Shown one piece after another: positions 51,121 to 61,921 of a stretch of 64,000 nucleotides of DNA; position 1 is the first letter of the stretch; the number at the start of each line of letters is the position of its first letter. Source of the DNA: Ecdyonurus torrentis (lineage: Eukaryota; Arthropoda; Insecta; Ephemeroptera; Heptageniidae). Location of the stretch: the NCBI GenBank assembly GCA_949318235.1, contig OX439133.1, forward strand, positions 15,861,905 through 15,925,904. The letters are read 5' to 3'. Made by a program: the position numbers and the translations under genes. The notes below the pieces were generated by a model. That model worked only from the letters and a program-made list of their open reading frames with translations. It ran no database searches and was not told where the DNA came from.

Positions 51121-51707
51121 AATAATAATAATAAAATAATAATAATAATGATAAAAAGGTTACGGTACTGATTTTTAAAACCAGTTTTATAATAAGCATA
51201 TTATAATCCTGTGCAGAGCAGATAATAATAATAATGATACATAAGGTTAATAAATAAAATGATAGAGCCATTGTGATTAAAATAATAAGGAGTTATAAAT
51301 TTAATAAAAATACGTATAAAAAAAAAAAAAAATCAGCACTTTGTTATTATAACAGTACCTATATTATTGGTTATTTTGTGTTGAAATAGTGTTTTTATAA
51401 ACCATTACACGTAAAAAATGACAAGAAAATATGTCACAATATCAACTAATTAATGCGGCCCCGCCCATGCATCTAGAGTATTTCCAAATGTTTTCAATTT
51501 CTGAATAGGTTAAATCTAAAGGAATAATTTAGCTATAAAAGTAAATTATAAGTCACTTGCATTCATAACCCAATTATTCCTTTAAAATTGGCCTAAGTAG
51601 CAATGAAAAGTATTAAAGAATGCTCTAGTTGATCACAGCAAGTTACAATAACCCATAATGTATATTTTGACATCCTTTCCTGCTATTTTCTACACAAATC
51701 AATCTGC

Positions 51708-51896
51708 TTGCATCAAAATAATGCTTCTACACTTAATAAATATCCAAAAATTGAATGACCTTTACAAATTTACGGCTATCTGGAGCATTACACACCTGTT
51801 TTATATAGCAGAAGCTCCAGGTAGCCGCAACTTTGTAAAGTGCAATTGTTCATTTTTTTTGGAAACTTGTTACTGTAGAAGCTTCATTATGGCATG
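51708..51896. mobile_element. Near-palindromic MITE, family M copy 1
   Basis: GCATCAAAATAATGCTTCTACAC at the left is mirrored by TGTAGAAGCTTCATTATGGC. The centre has GAAGCTCCAGGTAGCC. It lies about 245 bp beyond the stop of exon B. Its centre is inverted relative to copy 2. Confidence 0.65.
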
Positions 51897-52141
51897 AGAA
51901 GATTGCCATGTAAACATAAATTTCCTTTTCCAGCACAAAACTTGACGCCTTTTTTTTCATTCAATAATATTATAGGTATTAAAAAACTGCTTTTATATTT
52001 GTAATAATAAATATAACACCAAGAAAAAGTAGTAATTTCCAAGATTTGACTTGCCTAAATAGGTTTAATGACTTATGAACAGTTGACTACACATATTCTT
52101 ATTAATTAAATATATATTTTTATATATGTAATATAGCATCT

Positions 52142-53550
52142 CTAATCATAAATAGCATGACTATTAATATGTTCTGTAATATCTGCAAATTCACTTTTAT
52201 CTGCAGTGCAAATAATACATTTATCATTTCTAAAATGAAATAATTTTGTATGTAAGATATGATTTTCTTTACTTAAAAATGATGTTTCACATCTTAAGCA
52301 ATAATTATTAGGTGTATCAGGTTTACAATCTATGAATTCAGCATTATTTTGTTGATTGGCTGAATTATTTCTTTTATTACTTAGAAGATGACGATGATGT
52401 TTACGTTTTTTGATTGGTCTTAAATGTAATGATGAATCAATAGAACTTTGAATTGATAGATCAACATTATTTTGTACTGAATTTGGATTATGTGTTGGTA
52501 ATTTTTCTGTTAAAAATGGTGACCAATGAATTTTAAGATGTGTATAAAAACTTTCATCACCGGAGAATGTTCTAGCACAAAATTGACAACAACCGTTGAA
52601 TTTTGAATAATGACGTTGAGTAATCTGATGTTCGATAAGAGTATTTCTATTATCAAATACTAGATTACACGGCATGCATTTATGATCTCTTGCAAAATGT
52701 TGTTTAAATCTACTACATCTAATTCTATTACCACATTGATTACAATTCATATGATATTCTTTTGGTTTTGAGATTTTGGGAACACGAAATGTTGGAATTA
52801 TAATACAATTTTTAACGTGTTCAGCTAAATCAGGTATTTCATCGATATTTAATTTACAAATTTCGCATATATTATTTTTAAAATGTGCATTTTTAATATG
52901 ATTTACTAATTCAGCTTTCTCATTAAATTTTGAATTACATTGGAAGCAATCAGTTAATGTACTACATATATGTCTAAGTGGAGGTATTAATGTGATATCT
53001 TCATTACATTTGTCACATATTACTATCCTACTAGGATCTATGATATTATGATCAGTTTTACGTACAGGTTTGATTTGTGATAAACGTAATATTGTTTCAG
53101 GAGTGAGTTGTTGTAACGAAGCTATGAATTTTGATATCTCTGATACCGATTCGGTTTTTACGAATGCGTGGCATCGTACGTGACTAATGATTTCTGTAAT
53201 ATTATTACAATTACACATACGACAAACTGCTGGATTTTTTGTCATATCAACGTGAAATTCTAATATATGATTATAAAAACTTTCTTCACTACCAAATTGG
53301 ATTTTACATATTTTACAAAAATGATGTAAACCATAATGAATATGTAATTCTGAATGTGTCATGAATATTTCATTACAATGATTACAATTTAATTCATCAT
53401 TACTTGTTGAGTTGTTATATGATGTTGAAGGTTCTTGTTGTCCTTGAGGTGATTGATCTGATGTTGGTTGAGGGGGTTGTTGTGGTGGCCATACTGAATT
53501 GTAGTTCATATTAAGTTGACCAGGAAATGCTGGTTGTTGTAATTGTTGGG
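52142..53550 (-). CDS. Zinc-finger last exon B (468 aa) of the minus-strand locus
   Basis: An acceptor (ttattattgcag) precedes CC|CAA, the same phase as exons A and C; a donor G makes Ala. A Gln/Pro-rich start (PPQQPPQP) leads into repeated Cys/His units: CNHC with HYGLHH, CKICKIQF with HILEFH, CRMC with HVRCHA, CDKC, CFQCNSKF with HIKNAH, CEIC with HVKNC, CNQC with HFARDH, CMPCNLVF, CQFCARTF with HLKIH, a basic stretch (KKRKHHRH), CLRCETSF with HTKLFH, and CIIC with HINSH. It is the longest of the three cassettes. The exon 54755-54874 splices into it in phase (giving ...MSDAY-A-QQLQ), so it may also be expressed from its own promoter as a protein of about 500 aa. A nuclear nucleic-acid binder is likely by family; its target is unknown. 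Confidence 0.8.
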
Positions 53551-53586
53551 CTGCAATAATAAATTTATATTTAACGGGGTTTAATG

Positions 53587-53946
53587 GGCACTAGCCAGAG
53601 GGAGATACAGGCTCTTGCCGCTTGAAGAAAATCGCAGGCGGCAAATTGTAATGTTGCACGATGCTTAACAAAATTAGGGCTGTCAAAATCGTCAATCTGG
53701 CAGCATTTTTCCTTGCCCTTGTTCAGCCTGAGCAACCCTATACCCTCAACCCGTACATGCCACCTGCTCTCCACCATTCGGGCTGCCAGGGTGGATTTAA
53801 AAAAATATAATACCCCTACAGTTCCCGCAATTCTGCCGCCTGCGATAAAAATTGGAGAACCATCCGCTACCAACTTTCTCGTCACTGCCTATAGTGGGAG
53901 TATAGCAATGCTCTATCCTTATTATACAGATCAGTGGCACTAGCCA
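53587..53946. mobile_element. Inserted element flanked by perfect 11-bp direct repeats
   Basis: GGCACTAGCCA occurs at 53587-53597 and 53936-53946 and bounds about 338 bp of GC-richer sequence. The internal GCAGGCGGCA is roughly mirrored by TGCCGCCTGCG. An 11-bp duplication is long for a cut-and-paste element and fits target-primed or MULE-type insertion. An open frame of 104 codons inside is not recognisable. It lies 36 bp upstream of the exon B acceptor. Confidence 0.55.
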
Positions 53947-54754
53947 TCAATATGGCGCAAGAAAATTGAAGGGAGCATTTATGTTTTATCCAGTAGTAAT
54001 TACTGCATCAAGGTTGAACACATACAACAGGAAACCTAGACATAATTGTACGTGTTTTACATAAGTAAAAAGTGGTTCAGAACCTATTTTACTGGCAATA
54101 TTCATTGTTGCATAAAAATGGCATTGCATGGGAATAATTAGGCTGGAGAATATATAAGATATTATAAGCAAAAATTGTTAATTTCTTTTCATTTTAATAT
54201 TATAGTTAACTAAAGTGACTTTGAATGTCAACTATTTATTGCCAGATGTTATTAATTGCATATCAATCAGATGCGAGCGGAATCACGGAAGATTCCTAAA
54301 TTTATATTCTCTAGCATTGCCAAATATATATTCAAAGTCAGTGATTGTTTTAGGAAAAATACAGCCAAAAGAACGGAGAAATGTTATTGATGCATATTAG
54401 TCCTGGTTTACTTTATAAGAATAAATAATCTATAACTTAAAATGCCTACTTTTAGTAAGTACTTTAGAAGAAAAATGACAGCAATTTTAAAATTTACATA
54501 ATCTGAGGCTAACGACGCTTGAATTCATACATACATACTGTATTTTATGTACAGTACTGATACCATTAATGACATTAATTCTTAATTTTAAGCATGTTGA
54601 ATAATATAATATCATATAGACAACTTACACGTACTGCAAGGTAAACATGAATAATTATGTGATATGTACACATATGTGAACACCACATACATACCGGTAA
54701 AATAAAAATATTTACATGTTTTTATAAGTATTTGAGTATTTATTTTATAATTAC

Positions 54755-54874
54755 CATATGCATCAGACATAGTTCTCTCGATTGTTGAAGCACTGTTGCT
54801 GGATCCATGAGATTTTGATGTTTGTCTTTGTTCCGTCTTTCCTTGAAGACCGTCCATCATTGGTTGATGTCAAA
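54755..54874 (-). CDS. Alternative start-codon exon for the zinc-finger cassettes
   Basis: An acceptor (cgttttcag) precedes 54874. The first codons at 54860 are two tandem ATGs in good context (ccaATGATGG), followed by DGLQGKTEQRQTSKSH and ...ERTMSDAY. A donor, G|gtaatt, ends the exon at 54755 and leaves one base. That phase fits exon B (G+CC gives Ala) and exon C (G+AT gives Asp). A further 5'UTR exon is possible upstream, with a donor-like AAG|gtaatt near 55167 beside a GC-richer patch at 55320-55410. The 35-residue leader is Ser/Thr/Gln-rich with no known domain. It could head an independent gene or be an alternative first coding exon. Confidence 0.6.
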
Positions 54875-56865
54875 CTGAAAACGAGACATCGGATATTGAT
54901 ACGGCATTTGTTGTTATTTACACACAAAACATAGATGAAAAAGATGTAATATCACTTTAAATTGTTCTAGAAATTACTATTCCATAATAATAAGTATAAA
55001 TGCAAGCATTTTTAATAATTTTTCAATGTAAAAAAATGATAAAATTAAAAATTAAAAAAACAGACGCTAACAAAATGCAGCCATGTTAGCTAAACTTAGA
55101 AATGATATTTTATGCTTTTATCAATAGCTAAATGTATAAATTTATATTTACAAGTATGTATAATTACCTTATTTTGCATAAAAGTGACAAATCTTGTACA
55201 ATATTATACAATTTTTAATGATATTTGGAAAAAAAAAATGCAGAACACACGAAATTTTTTTCCAGCTGTTGATAAACGCGAAGAAATTTCGTTGCTCATT
55301 TGTTTTTAAAATCGATCACGAAAATTCAAAACTTGAGCCCTTGAGCGTGCGCGTGGATGGCGCATGGATATTTGCACTCCTGGACTTGCGCCGCTGCATG
55401 TGGACCCCTAAAAATACATCAATAGTATATATAATTGTAATAATAAATTATAAATATATACTTCTGTCAATGAGGGTTACAAAATTGTGGCAATTTGAAA
55501 AAGTTTTGCACTTTTTCAATGCATATTATAAAATTAGTAATATGTGGCTTTTGGCTTTTATTGACATATTATTTATAATTAATGCAATCAATTATTTATA
55601 GAAAAAAATAAAATGAAATTTTTAAACATTATATTAATATAATGTTTAAACATTTTATTTTAATACATATATTAGTAATTACTAAAAAAAAAAAAAAATC
55701 AAAGTTAGAAAATGCGTTATTTTTAGAAAGTTTAAAAGAATAAATAAATTAAAAACAGAAGAAAAGAAAAAGAAAAAATTGGAAGGAAAAAAAATCATTT
55801 GTTTATTGTAGTAATTTTCGACACTATATTTCTGTGTTAAAATGTTCAAAAGTGCGTGTTACAAAAAGTAAGATAATATAAAATTACAATAAGTATTTTT
55901 CAATACTACAAGCTATGTATATACAAAAATTATGCTATTGCGGACACACATGACACATGAATATTAACCATTTACGGAGCAACTTTTTTCTAAATTTGTC
56001 AAGCAATAAATTATTAATATACTAAATCAACAGGACGTTGACATTTGAATAATGATTTAATTTTCTATGTTTAAGATACATTTTTATATAGGACAATATG
56101 TGATTCATTAACAACAACAAAATCTCCCAATTTAAAAAATAAATGTCAAGTACCCTTCATATTTATTTTTTACCTTGGTTTTTAGTATAGTTTTTTATTA
56201 TTATTATTATTAAGAGAAGGTGGTTTGTCATAAAGGACAAGACAATAGTGGGATAGTGCCCTTTTGCATGCTGCATCTATCTGGCTAGGAAACTTGCATC
56301 AGATCCTTGCAAATTGGTTGACTTGCATTATTTACAGAAAATAAAAGAAATTTTTACTTACAATCAAAGTACAAGAGAAATAATAAATTTAACATTGCAT
56401 TTTTTTTATTATTATTATTATTTGGTGTTTTTATATTTTAAGGTGCTTATTTTTATTTATTTTTTATATTATTATTATTATTATTATTTTTTTTTTTTTT
56501 TGCTGACAAAAAGCAAATAATATTAGCAATAAAAATTATTGATAACAAAAGATTACATAGGAGACACATAGATTGGAAAAATTGCAGAAGTTAGTAGATA
56601 GTCTCTTTTCCCAATATTTCAAATCTATATTTTACTATGTCTTTTATACAGTAATTAAAATTTATTTGACAATCATATTACACTGTCATTTTCCTCCCTT
56701 AACTTAAAAGTAACAATACAAATTAAATTAAACAAAATACGTTACTATCAATCAATTAAATTCAAAGATAAAGATATTAATAAAAGACCACAGCTATTAT
56801 TACACAGCTATAATGCAGAAAAATACATGAAGTCACAATGTGAACATCAGAAATAGACATGACCA

Positions 56866-57120
56866 ATAAAAAGAACTGTTTTGAGGCTAACTTTACTTAA
56901 TTTCACTCATATCCGCATTTGTTTCAACATACTGTACAGTGGTTCCAAATAAGTGTGACAGCGTGCGTTAAAGTTTCCCCCATACATGTAACATTTGGAG
57001 AGATTAACACTTCGGTCAGATTTATTCAGGACCAGTGTACATGCTTAGTACATAGAAACGAAAGCTGATGTGAGCAAAATTGCTTAAAAGCAATCTCAAA
57101 ACAGCTGCTTCTTTATTAGG
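56866..57120. mobile_element. Palindromic MITE, family C copy 5, with an insert
   Basis: The outer arms (AAAGAACTGTTTTGAGGC and CTCAAAACAGCTGCTTCTTTAT) belong to the family. The usual short loop is replaced by about 110 bp (TGGTTCCAAATAAGTGTGACAG...). Confidence 0.6.
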
Positions 57121-57904
57121 CTATGAAAGAAATAAAAAAATCAAGTTAAAAGTTAACAGACCTGTCTGCCATAAAAATTGCATATTATTTACAAATTTTG
57201 TTGCATTTTCTGTTAGGTAAATTTATAATAATTTTGTGGTATGCATTCACTATGCCAAATACTATAGCTGTGCAACAATGGGCTTTTTACTATATTTTTC
57301 TTTGAATTTACTATTAACTGCGATAGTTTTTCCTAAATATAATTTAATCAATGAGCCTCAAAACTATGGTAGTATATATGATAACACAAATTCAAGTACA
57401 GATGCCAGCCTAATAGGCTTAAAGCAAATTCATACAATTAAATAAAAACTATACATTGACATGAAATTTTTGCATTGAAAAATATTTCATTAAGTATTTC
57501 TTTTAATGATTAATTTTTATATTAACATATATTTGTCTAAGTGGAACATTATTTACACACAATTGTGAAAATATATTTTACCATTTAAAATTTAGCAAGT
57601 ATTTTATCTCATAAGAATAATATTGTAAATTTAGCATGACTTTTTAAAATCTTAAAATATATTATTATACAATCATGTTTACACAAAATGAGAATGTAAA
57701 TGCTGGAAAAGGAAACTATGTAATTTTAAAAGTGTGAGGTATAGCTTGTGCCTCTAGACATATTTAATAACAAGGCTCTCTCATTTAACAGTCAAAGCCT
57801 CTCCCAGTTAGTAGTATAGGGGTGTAGTACATTATTTAATGACAATTAAAAATTATCAATAAAAATCATTTTTAAAAATAATTTTACGTTGTATGTTAAT
57901 GCTG

Positions 57905-58012
57905 CTAACAAATATTGTAACTGACTGTACTGTTAAACAGTTGGGTTAAATTGAGAGGTTGTACGCCTGATTTCACCTAATAAAAGCCATTAATTATTAT
58001 TATTAGTTAGTT
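57905..58012. repeat. Retroelement 3' tail, family N
   Basis: TTGTAACTGACTGTACTG is followed by AACAGTTGGGTTAAATTGAGAGG, then TAATAAAAGCC and an (ATT)n tail. The same sequence begins at nearly the same point at about 2415-2518. A shared 5' cut-off and simple-repeat tail fit a SINE or truncated LINE. Confidence 0.5.
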
Positions 58013-58118
58013 GCTAGACAAATTTTGCTCTCACTTTTAATTGTGACATGATTTCAGTTTCAAGCACTTCTCTTTCCTACTAAGCATGTTTGTTACAACT
58101 TACAATATATACCGATCT

Positions 58119-58320
58119 TTCCGCATCGAAGACAAAGCTTCTACACTTCATAAATTTCTAATGAATGAACGATTTACACTTTACAAAGTCACGGCTACCT
58201 GCAGCTTCAGCTATTTAAAACAGGTGTGCGAAGCTCCAGGTAGCCACAAATTTGTAAAGTGTAGATCATTCATTCTTTGGAAATTTGTAAAGTGTAGTAG
58301 CTTCATCTTAATGCGAATAC
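58119..58320. mobile_element. Near-palindromic MITE, family M copy 2, abutting the exon A stop codon
   Basis: CGCATCGAAGACAAAGCTTCTACAC at the left is mirrored by GTAGTAGCTTCATCTTAATGCG at the right. Its right edge coincides with the TAG stop of exon A at 58320-58322, so the MITE abuts or supplies the stop. Confidence 0.65.
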
Positions 58321-59146
58321 TATTTATAATATTTATTACGTTTCATTTTATGCTTAACTACATGAGTAATAAATAATTGTCTTTCTTCAAATCCAATAAA
58401 ACAAAATTTACAAATTAAACCTGGTATTTTATGTACATTATCAACTAAATGATCAATCAGATCATTTTTTCTATCAAATGTTTCAGAACAATGTGTAAGA
58501 CATTCATGTTCTTTTTTATGATGTTCCATTAACATATGAACATTTGAAAATTCTTTATGACATTTTAAACAAATTTCATTGAATTTTTTTGCTAATGGTT
58601 TACAATACCTAACATGCATTTCTAAATCTGCAAGTCCAATTACAGAAATATTTCTAAAACATATTTTACATCTATCACTTTTAAAATGTTGTGATATAAT
58701 ATGTATTAGTAATTCTTGTTTAGATGGATAAGTTATATTACATGGTATACAAGTTTTTGTGATCTGACAAATATGTTCATCGCTATTAATTAACATATTG
58801 CAATTATCACAAGTTATTTCAGAATTATTGTCTATTATAAATGCATGTATTTTCATATGATTTTCAATATCATTATCAATATTTTCTGAACAGAATTCAC
58901 ATGTATTTTGATCTTTAATATGAGTTGTTAAAATATGTTGATATAGATCATCATCATATTGTGTTTTACATATACTACAGAATTTTATAGTAATGTAATG
59001 TTCATTTAATATATTTTGTGTTGGGAATATATTAGGACAATGTATACATTTATAATTGATTTCGCTTACTTCATCTTCGTCCATTTCTTGGAGTTGTACT
59101 TGTACAAAATTTTCCATATTGGAGCAGTTGGCATGGTCAGCATCGC
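58320..59146 (-). CDS. Zinc-finger last exon A (274 aa) of the minus-strand THAP/zinc-finger gene
   Basis: The acceptor tttctttacag is followed by GC|GAT, and the donor G of the previous exon completes Gly. After an acidic lead (QLQEMDEDEVSE) come Cys/His units: CIHCPNIF, CSICKTQY with HILTTH, CEFC with HMKIHA, CDNC, CIPCNITY with HIISQH, CKIC with HVRYC, CLKC with HHKKEH, and CKFCFIGF with HVVKH, followed by a basic end (KMKRNKYYK). The order and spacing follow exon B up to B's HLKIH finger; B then continues about 120 residues further. Exon A therefore looks truncated, and a MITE starts exactly at its stop codon. It is the nearest last exon to exons 60203-60748 and 61922-62592, so it is the default 3' end of the THAP gene. 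Confidence 0.8.
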
Positions 59147-59315
59147 CTGTAAAGAAATATGAAATAGGATTTATATTTAAACATCAGAATATTTCTAATT
59201 CTAGCACGAATAATAAGATTTTTTATAAAATGAAATCTTCTTTTATTTATTCATAATAAATAATAAGCCTGTCTGGTGACAAGTAAAATATTTGAATATG
59301 GTATCTGAAAGAACC

Positions 59316-59632
59316 TATAGTGCGTATGCATTCATGTTAAAGACGACGCCATATTGGATTACTCAATAACATGGGTGGCATAGGAAAAAAATCATTTTGC
59401 CAGTTTAAAAACGCTATGCAATATTTTTGAGAGCATTGATGTTGTTAATATGTTGAATTAGTATCTCAAGTATGTGAGAAAAATAGCAATAACAAAAAAA
59501 AAAATAATAATAAACCGATTTCCCAAAGAAAATTGGCTTAAATGATGTTTGTCCTATGCTGAGCAATGTTATGCACTACTCCAGTATGGCATCCAAGCGC
59601 AATAAATATGACGTCATCCGCATACACTCTAT
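59316..59632. mobile_element. MITE family D copy 4
   Basis: CTATAGTGCGTATGCATTC at the left and CCGCATACACTCTATA at the right. TA direct repeats at both edges fit a TA target site. It lies in the intron between exon A and the acidic exon. Confidence 0.7.
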
Positions 59633-59844
59633 AAACTGTCAAAAAAATGTTGCAATTTTGTTCCCTCCCTTGCCCTAGCTCAATGGCAAAAAAAAAAAAA
59701 AAAAAAATGATACCACAATTGTGTGCTACAAATTGTATGTGGGATATACAACAACTCTTGGCAACTATGGTGATTTTGAGCTTCAATATTTAGGATCAAA
59801 TTCCTTAATAATATAATGTTTTATATACCTATATAATAGGCCTA

Positions 59845-59875
<31 letters not shown>

Positions 59876-59954
59876 TCAATCTATAATAATAATAATAAAA
59901 TGCAGTATTACATAACTTTTTATTCTGCATGGAATTTTAAGTACGAGTCATTAC

Positions 59955-60160
59955 CACAGTAGCTTATACAGTAAATTATCTCCTATAATGAGAATATCAG
60001 ATCAAATGCACACCACAATTGCACGTGGAGTAGACTGCAGAACTAGATGTTAATGTACTTCAAATGAAGGTGTCTAGTTCTGCAGTCTCCTCCAGGCATA
60101 CTTGTGGCACACATTTGATCTGACATTTGTAAGAGATGAACTACTGTATAAGCTACTACA
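59955..60160. mobile_element. Mutator-like foldback, family E copy 4 (diverged)
   Basis: CACAGTAGCTTATACAG at the left and CTGTATAAGCTACTAC at the right, with an inner CTGCAGAACTAGA/TCTAGTTCTGCAG pair. Flanking GTCATT occurs on both sides but is not a perfect 9-bp repeat. Confidence 0.65.
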
Positions 60161-60202
60161 TTATGGTCATTCATAGCAAAATATAATAAATTAGGACTTT
60201 AC

Positions 60203-60748
60203 CTTCCACATGTTCTGGATATTCATCACATAACATCTCAACATCCATTGCTCCGTCTCTCGTCTCAGTAAGATCCACATGTTCTGGTTCAACCAATATA
60301 TTCTGAGCCTTGAGTTTTTTAAGTTTAGCTTCAACTGCAGTATTAATCAATTGTGATAATTCTCTTTTATAATCACTTCCAAGTAGAGTAGCTAAAATAC
60401 CAGAATTTAATTCAGGATTTTTACTAGATTGAGTACTTGCAATTTGAGGTAAGTTTTCAGTTACAATTGTTGAACTTTCAGTTATTGTAAGTACATTTTC
60501 ACGTTTTGATAACTGCATGTTATTAGAATAATTTACATTATTTGAGTCATCAAACTGATTTTCCATCATATTAACATAAGATGATGAAGTGGATGGTTGC
60601 TGCTCATCATAGGAATGATTTGAATTTGGATTTAAGTAATAAGGAGAATCAGATGAGGTACTAGGGTCTATTGCAAGAGGGTCTTGTAATGGTTCATCTT
60701 TGATCTCAATTTCTCCTTCATTTTCATCCATGTCACTGCCTTCCTCTT
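60203..60748 (-). CDS. Acidic linker exon of the minus-strand THAP/zinc-finger gene
   Basis: The acceptor tatgcttacag precedes AA|GAG, and the donor leaves GAAG|gtaaag. Both ends have the same phase and the length (546 bp, 182 codons) is divisible by three. The exon can therefore be skipped without a frame change. The sequence is acidic and Ser-rich: EEEGSDMDENEGEIEIKDEPLQD, split by SUMO-like IKDEP, then low-complexity Ser/Asn/Gln, and a basic/helical LKKLKAQ near the end. No known domain is seen. It connects the THAP exon upstream with any of the three zinc-finger last exons. IKDEP and the downstream VEP motifs suggest a transcription-regulator linker; that is inference. Confidence 0.7.
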
Positions 60749-60802
60749 CTGTAAGCATAACCAATATATATGTTAGTAAAAAAAAAGGGAAGAGGTATAA
60801 TT

Positions 60803-61102
60803 ATAGGGTGGTTTCATACATGTTAAAGTCGACGCCATAAGTGAGCGCTAAATAACATGGGCCAGTATGAAAAAATTACTCATTTTGTCAGTTTCAAAAT
60901 ACTTAGCACTATTTTTGAGAGCATTGATGCTGTTGACAGGTTGAATTAGTTTTTCAAGTATGGAAAAAAAAATAATAAAATTTTTTTTATAATTTTCCAA
61001 AGAAAATAGCCAAAAACTATGTTTGCCCTATGCTGTGCATTGTTATTCATTGCTCAAGAGCACCAAAAAGCATTCAGAATGACGTCATGCGCACACACCC
61101 TA
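60803..61102. mobile_element. MITE family D copy 5
   Basis: TATAGGGTGGTTTCATACATG at the left and CGCACACACCCTATA at the right, with TA on both sides. It lies in the intron upstream of the acidic exon. Confidence 0.7.
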
Positions 61103-61129
61103 TAGATTCAGCATGAAAATGAGTTCTAT

Positions 61130-61296
61130 TGCCTAATAAAAGAACAACTACTTTGAGGCCGACTGTAAGCAATTTTGATCACATTCGCTTCTGTTTCAAT
61201 ATACTCTGTGCATGCGTAGTAAGTAGAAACGGAAGCAGATGTGAGCGAAATATCTTAAAGTCAGCATCAAAACAGTTGTTTACCTTTATTAGTGAA
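61130..61296. mobile_element. Palindromic MITE, family C copy 6
   Basis: AGAACAACTACTTTGAGGCCGAC at the left is mirrored by GTCAGCATCAAAACAGTTGTT at the right. The loop has GTGCATGCG. Confidence 0.7.
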
Positions 61297-61329
61297 TATC
61301 ATAAAACTGGGTAAACTCAAAACATGTGG

Positions 61330-61625
61330 TTTACTAGAAATGAATGAAATGAGGGGCACCGTCCTCAGATACCTCTGACTTTTAGCATGGGTCACATTCA
61401 CCAATGCCAAGACCTGTTTAGCCTTAACACCTCTCCTACCATTTTACCTGTGACACACTGATATATGTAAGGGCATCAATGTGCGGAAAACATGAGTGCA
61501 CATTCAAAGCATACTAAGGCCTCTGAAAAAGCTACATATATGAACTAAGAAACAAGCTCACGATCTTTTGCTAAAACCAGCATGCATACCGATGTGTCAC
61601 AGACTTTGCTTAATAAAGTAAAATA
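61330..61625 (+). pseudogene. Possible retroelement 3' remnant
   Basis: A GC-richer stretch without open frame ends in AATAAAGTAAAATAAAAAAATAAATAAA, like a polyadenylated insertion. No protein motif is clear. The call rests mainly on composition and the tail. Confidence 0.25.
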
Positions 61626-61730
61626 AAAAAATAAATAAAATTTGTTTTATGAGACAAGATCTATATTATGACTATGTAATCTTCTGATCAATAAATTTAT
61701 TTCTTTAGAATACAGATTGGATACAGTAGT

Positions 61731-61767
<37 letters not shown>
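61731..61767. repeat. Poly(T) tract of about 37 bp
   Basis: A T run in the intron between the THAP exon and the acidic exon. Confidence 0.9.
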
Positions 61768-61769
<2 letters not shown>

Positions 61770-61921
61770 CCCACTGTTGCAAACTAAAATTGTTTACGTA
61801 CTTCAAGTTTTTTTTAATGGAATAAATTTGATTGTGTATTATTGTTTGTAACAATATTATTGTATTGTTTGTACAATGCAAATCAAGCTTTACACCAAAA
61901 ATGAATTAATTAAGTACAAAC

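Larger units (their letters stand above)
43883..51707. other. Repeat-rich stretch between zinc-finger exons B and C
   Basis: I found no exon here. Listed elements occupy about 45.6-46.0, 47.2-48.0 and 49.8-50.5 kb. Remnants of family S end sequences are visible near 43960-44100 and 45330-45570. Long poly(T) or poly(A) runs lie near 44350, 44618, 46939, 48491, 48910 and 51077-51119. A direct repeat of the 47218-47524 element begins near 46510. A short upstream exon for exon C could be hidden here. Confidence 0.5.
54875..58118. other. Non-coding stretch upstream of the alternative start exon
   Basis: No further gene is recognised. A GC-richer patch at 55320-55410 could be the promoter region of the exon at 54755-54874 on the minus strand. 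The remainder is AT-rich with a family C copy (56866-57120) and a retroelement tail (57905-58012). Confidence 0.4.

Noticed and set aside
53571..53885. A 104-codon minus-strand frame upstream of zinc-finger exon B
   Set aside because: It lies almost entirely inside the insert flanked by 11-bp repeats, matches nothing I know, and overlaps no splice signals in phase.
55112..55601. Overlapping plus-strand frames up to 135 codons
   Set aside because: They overlap the presumed upstream region of the minus-strand start exon, have AT-biased codon content and no recognisable motif.
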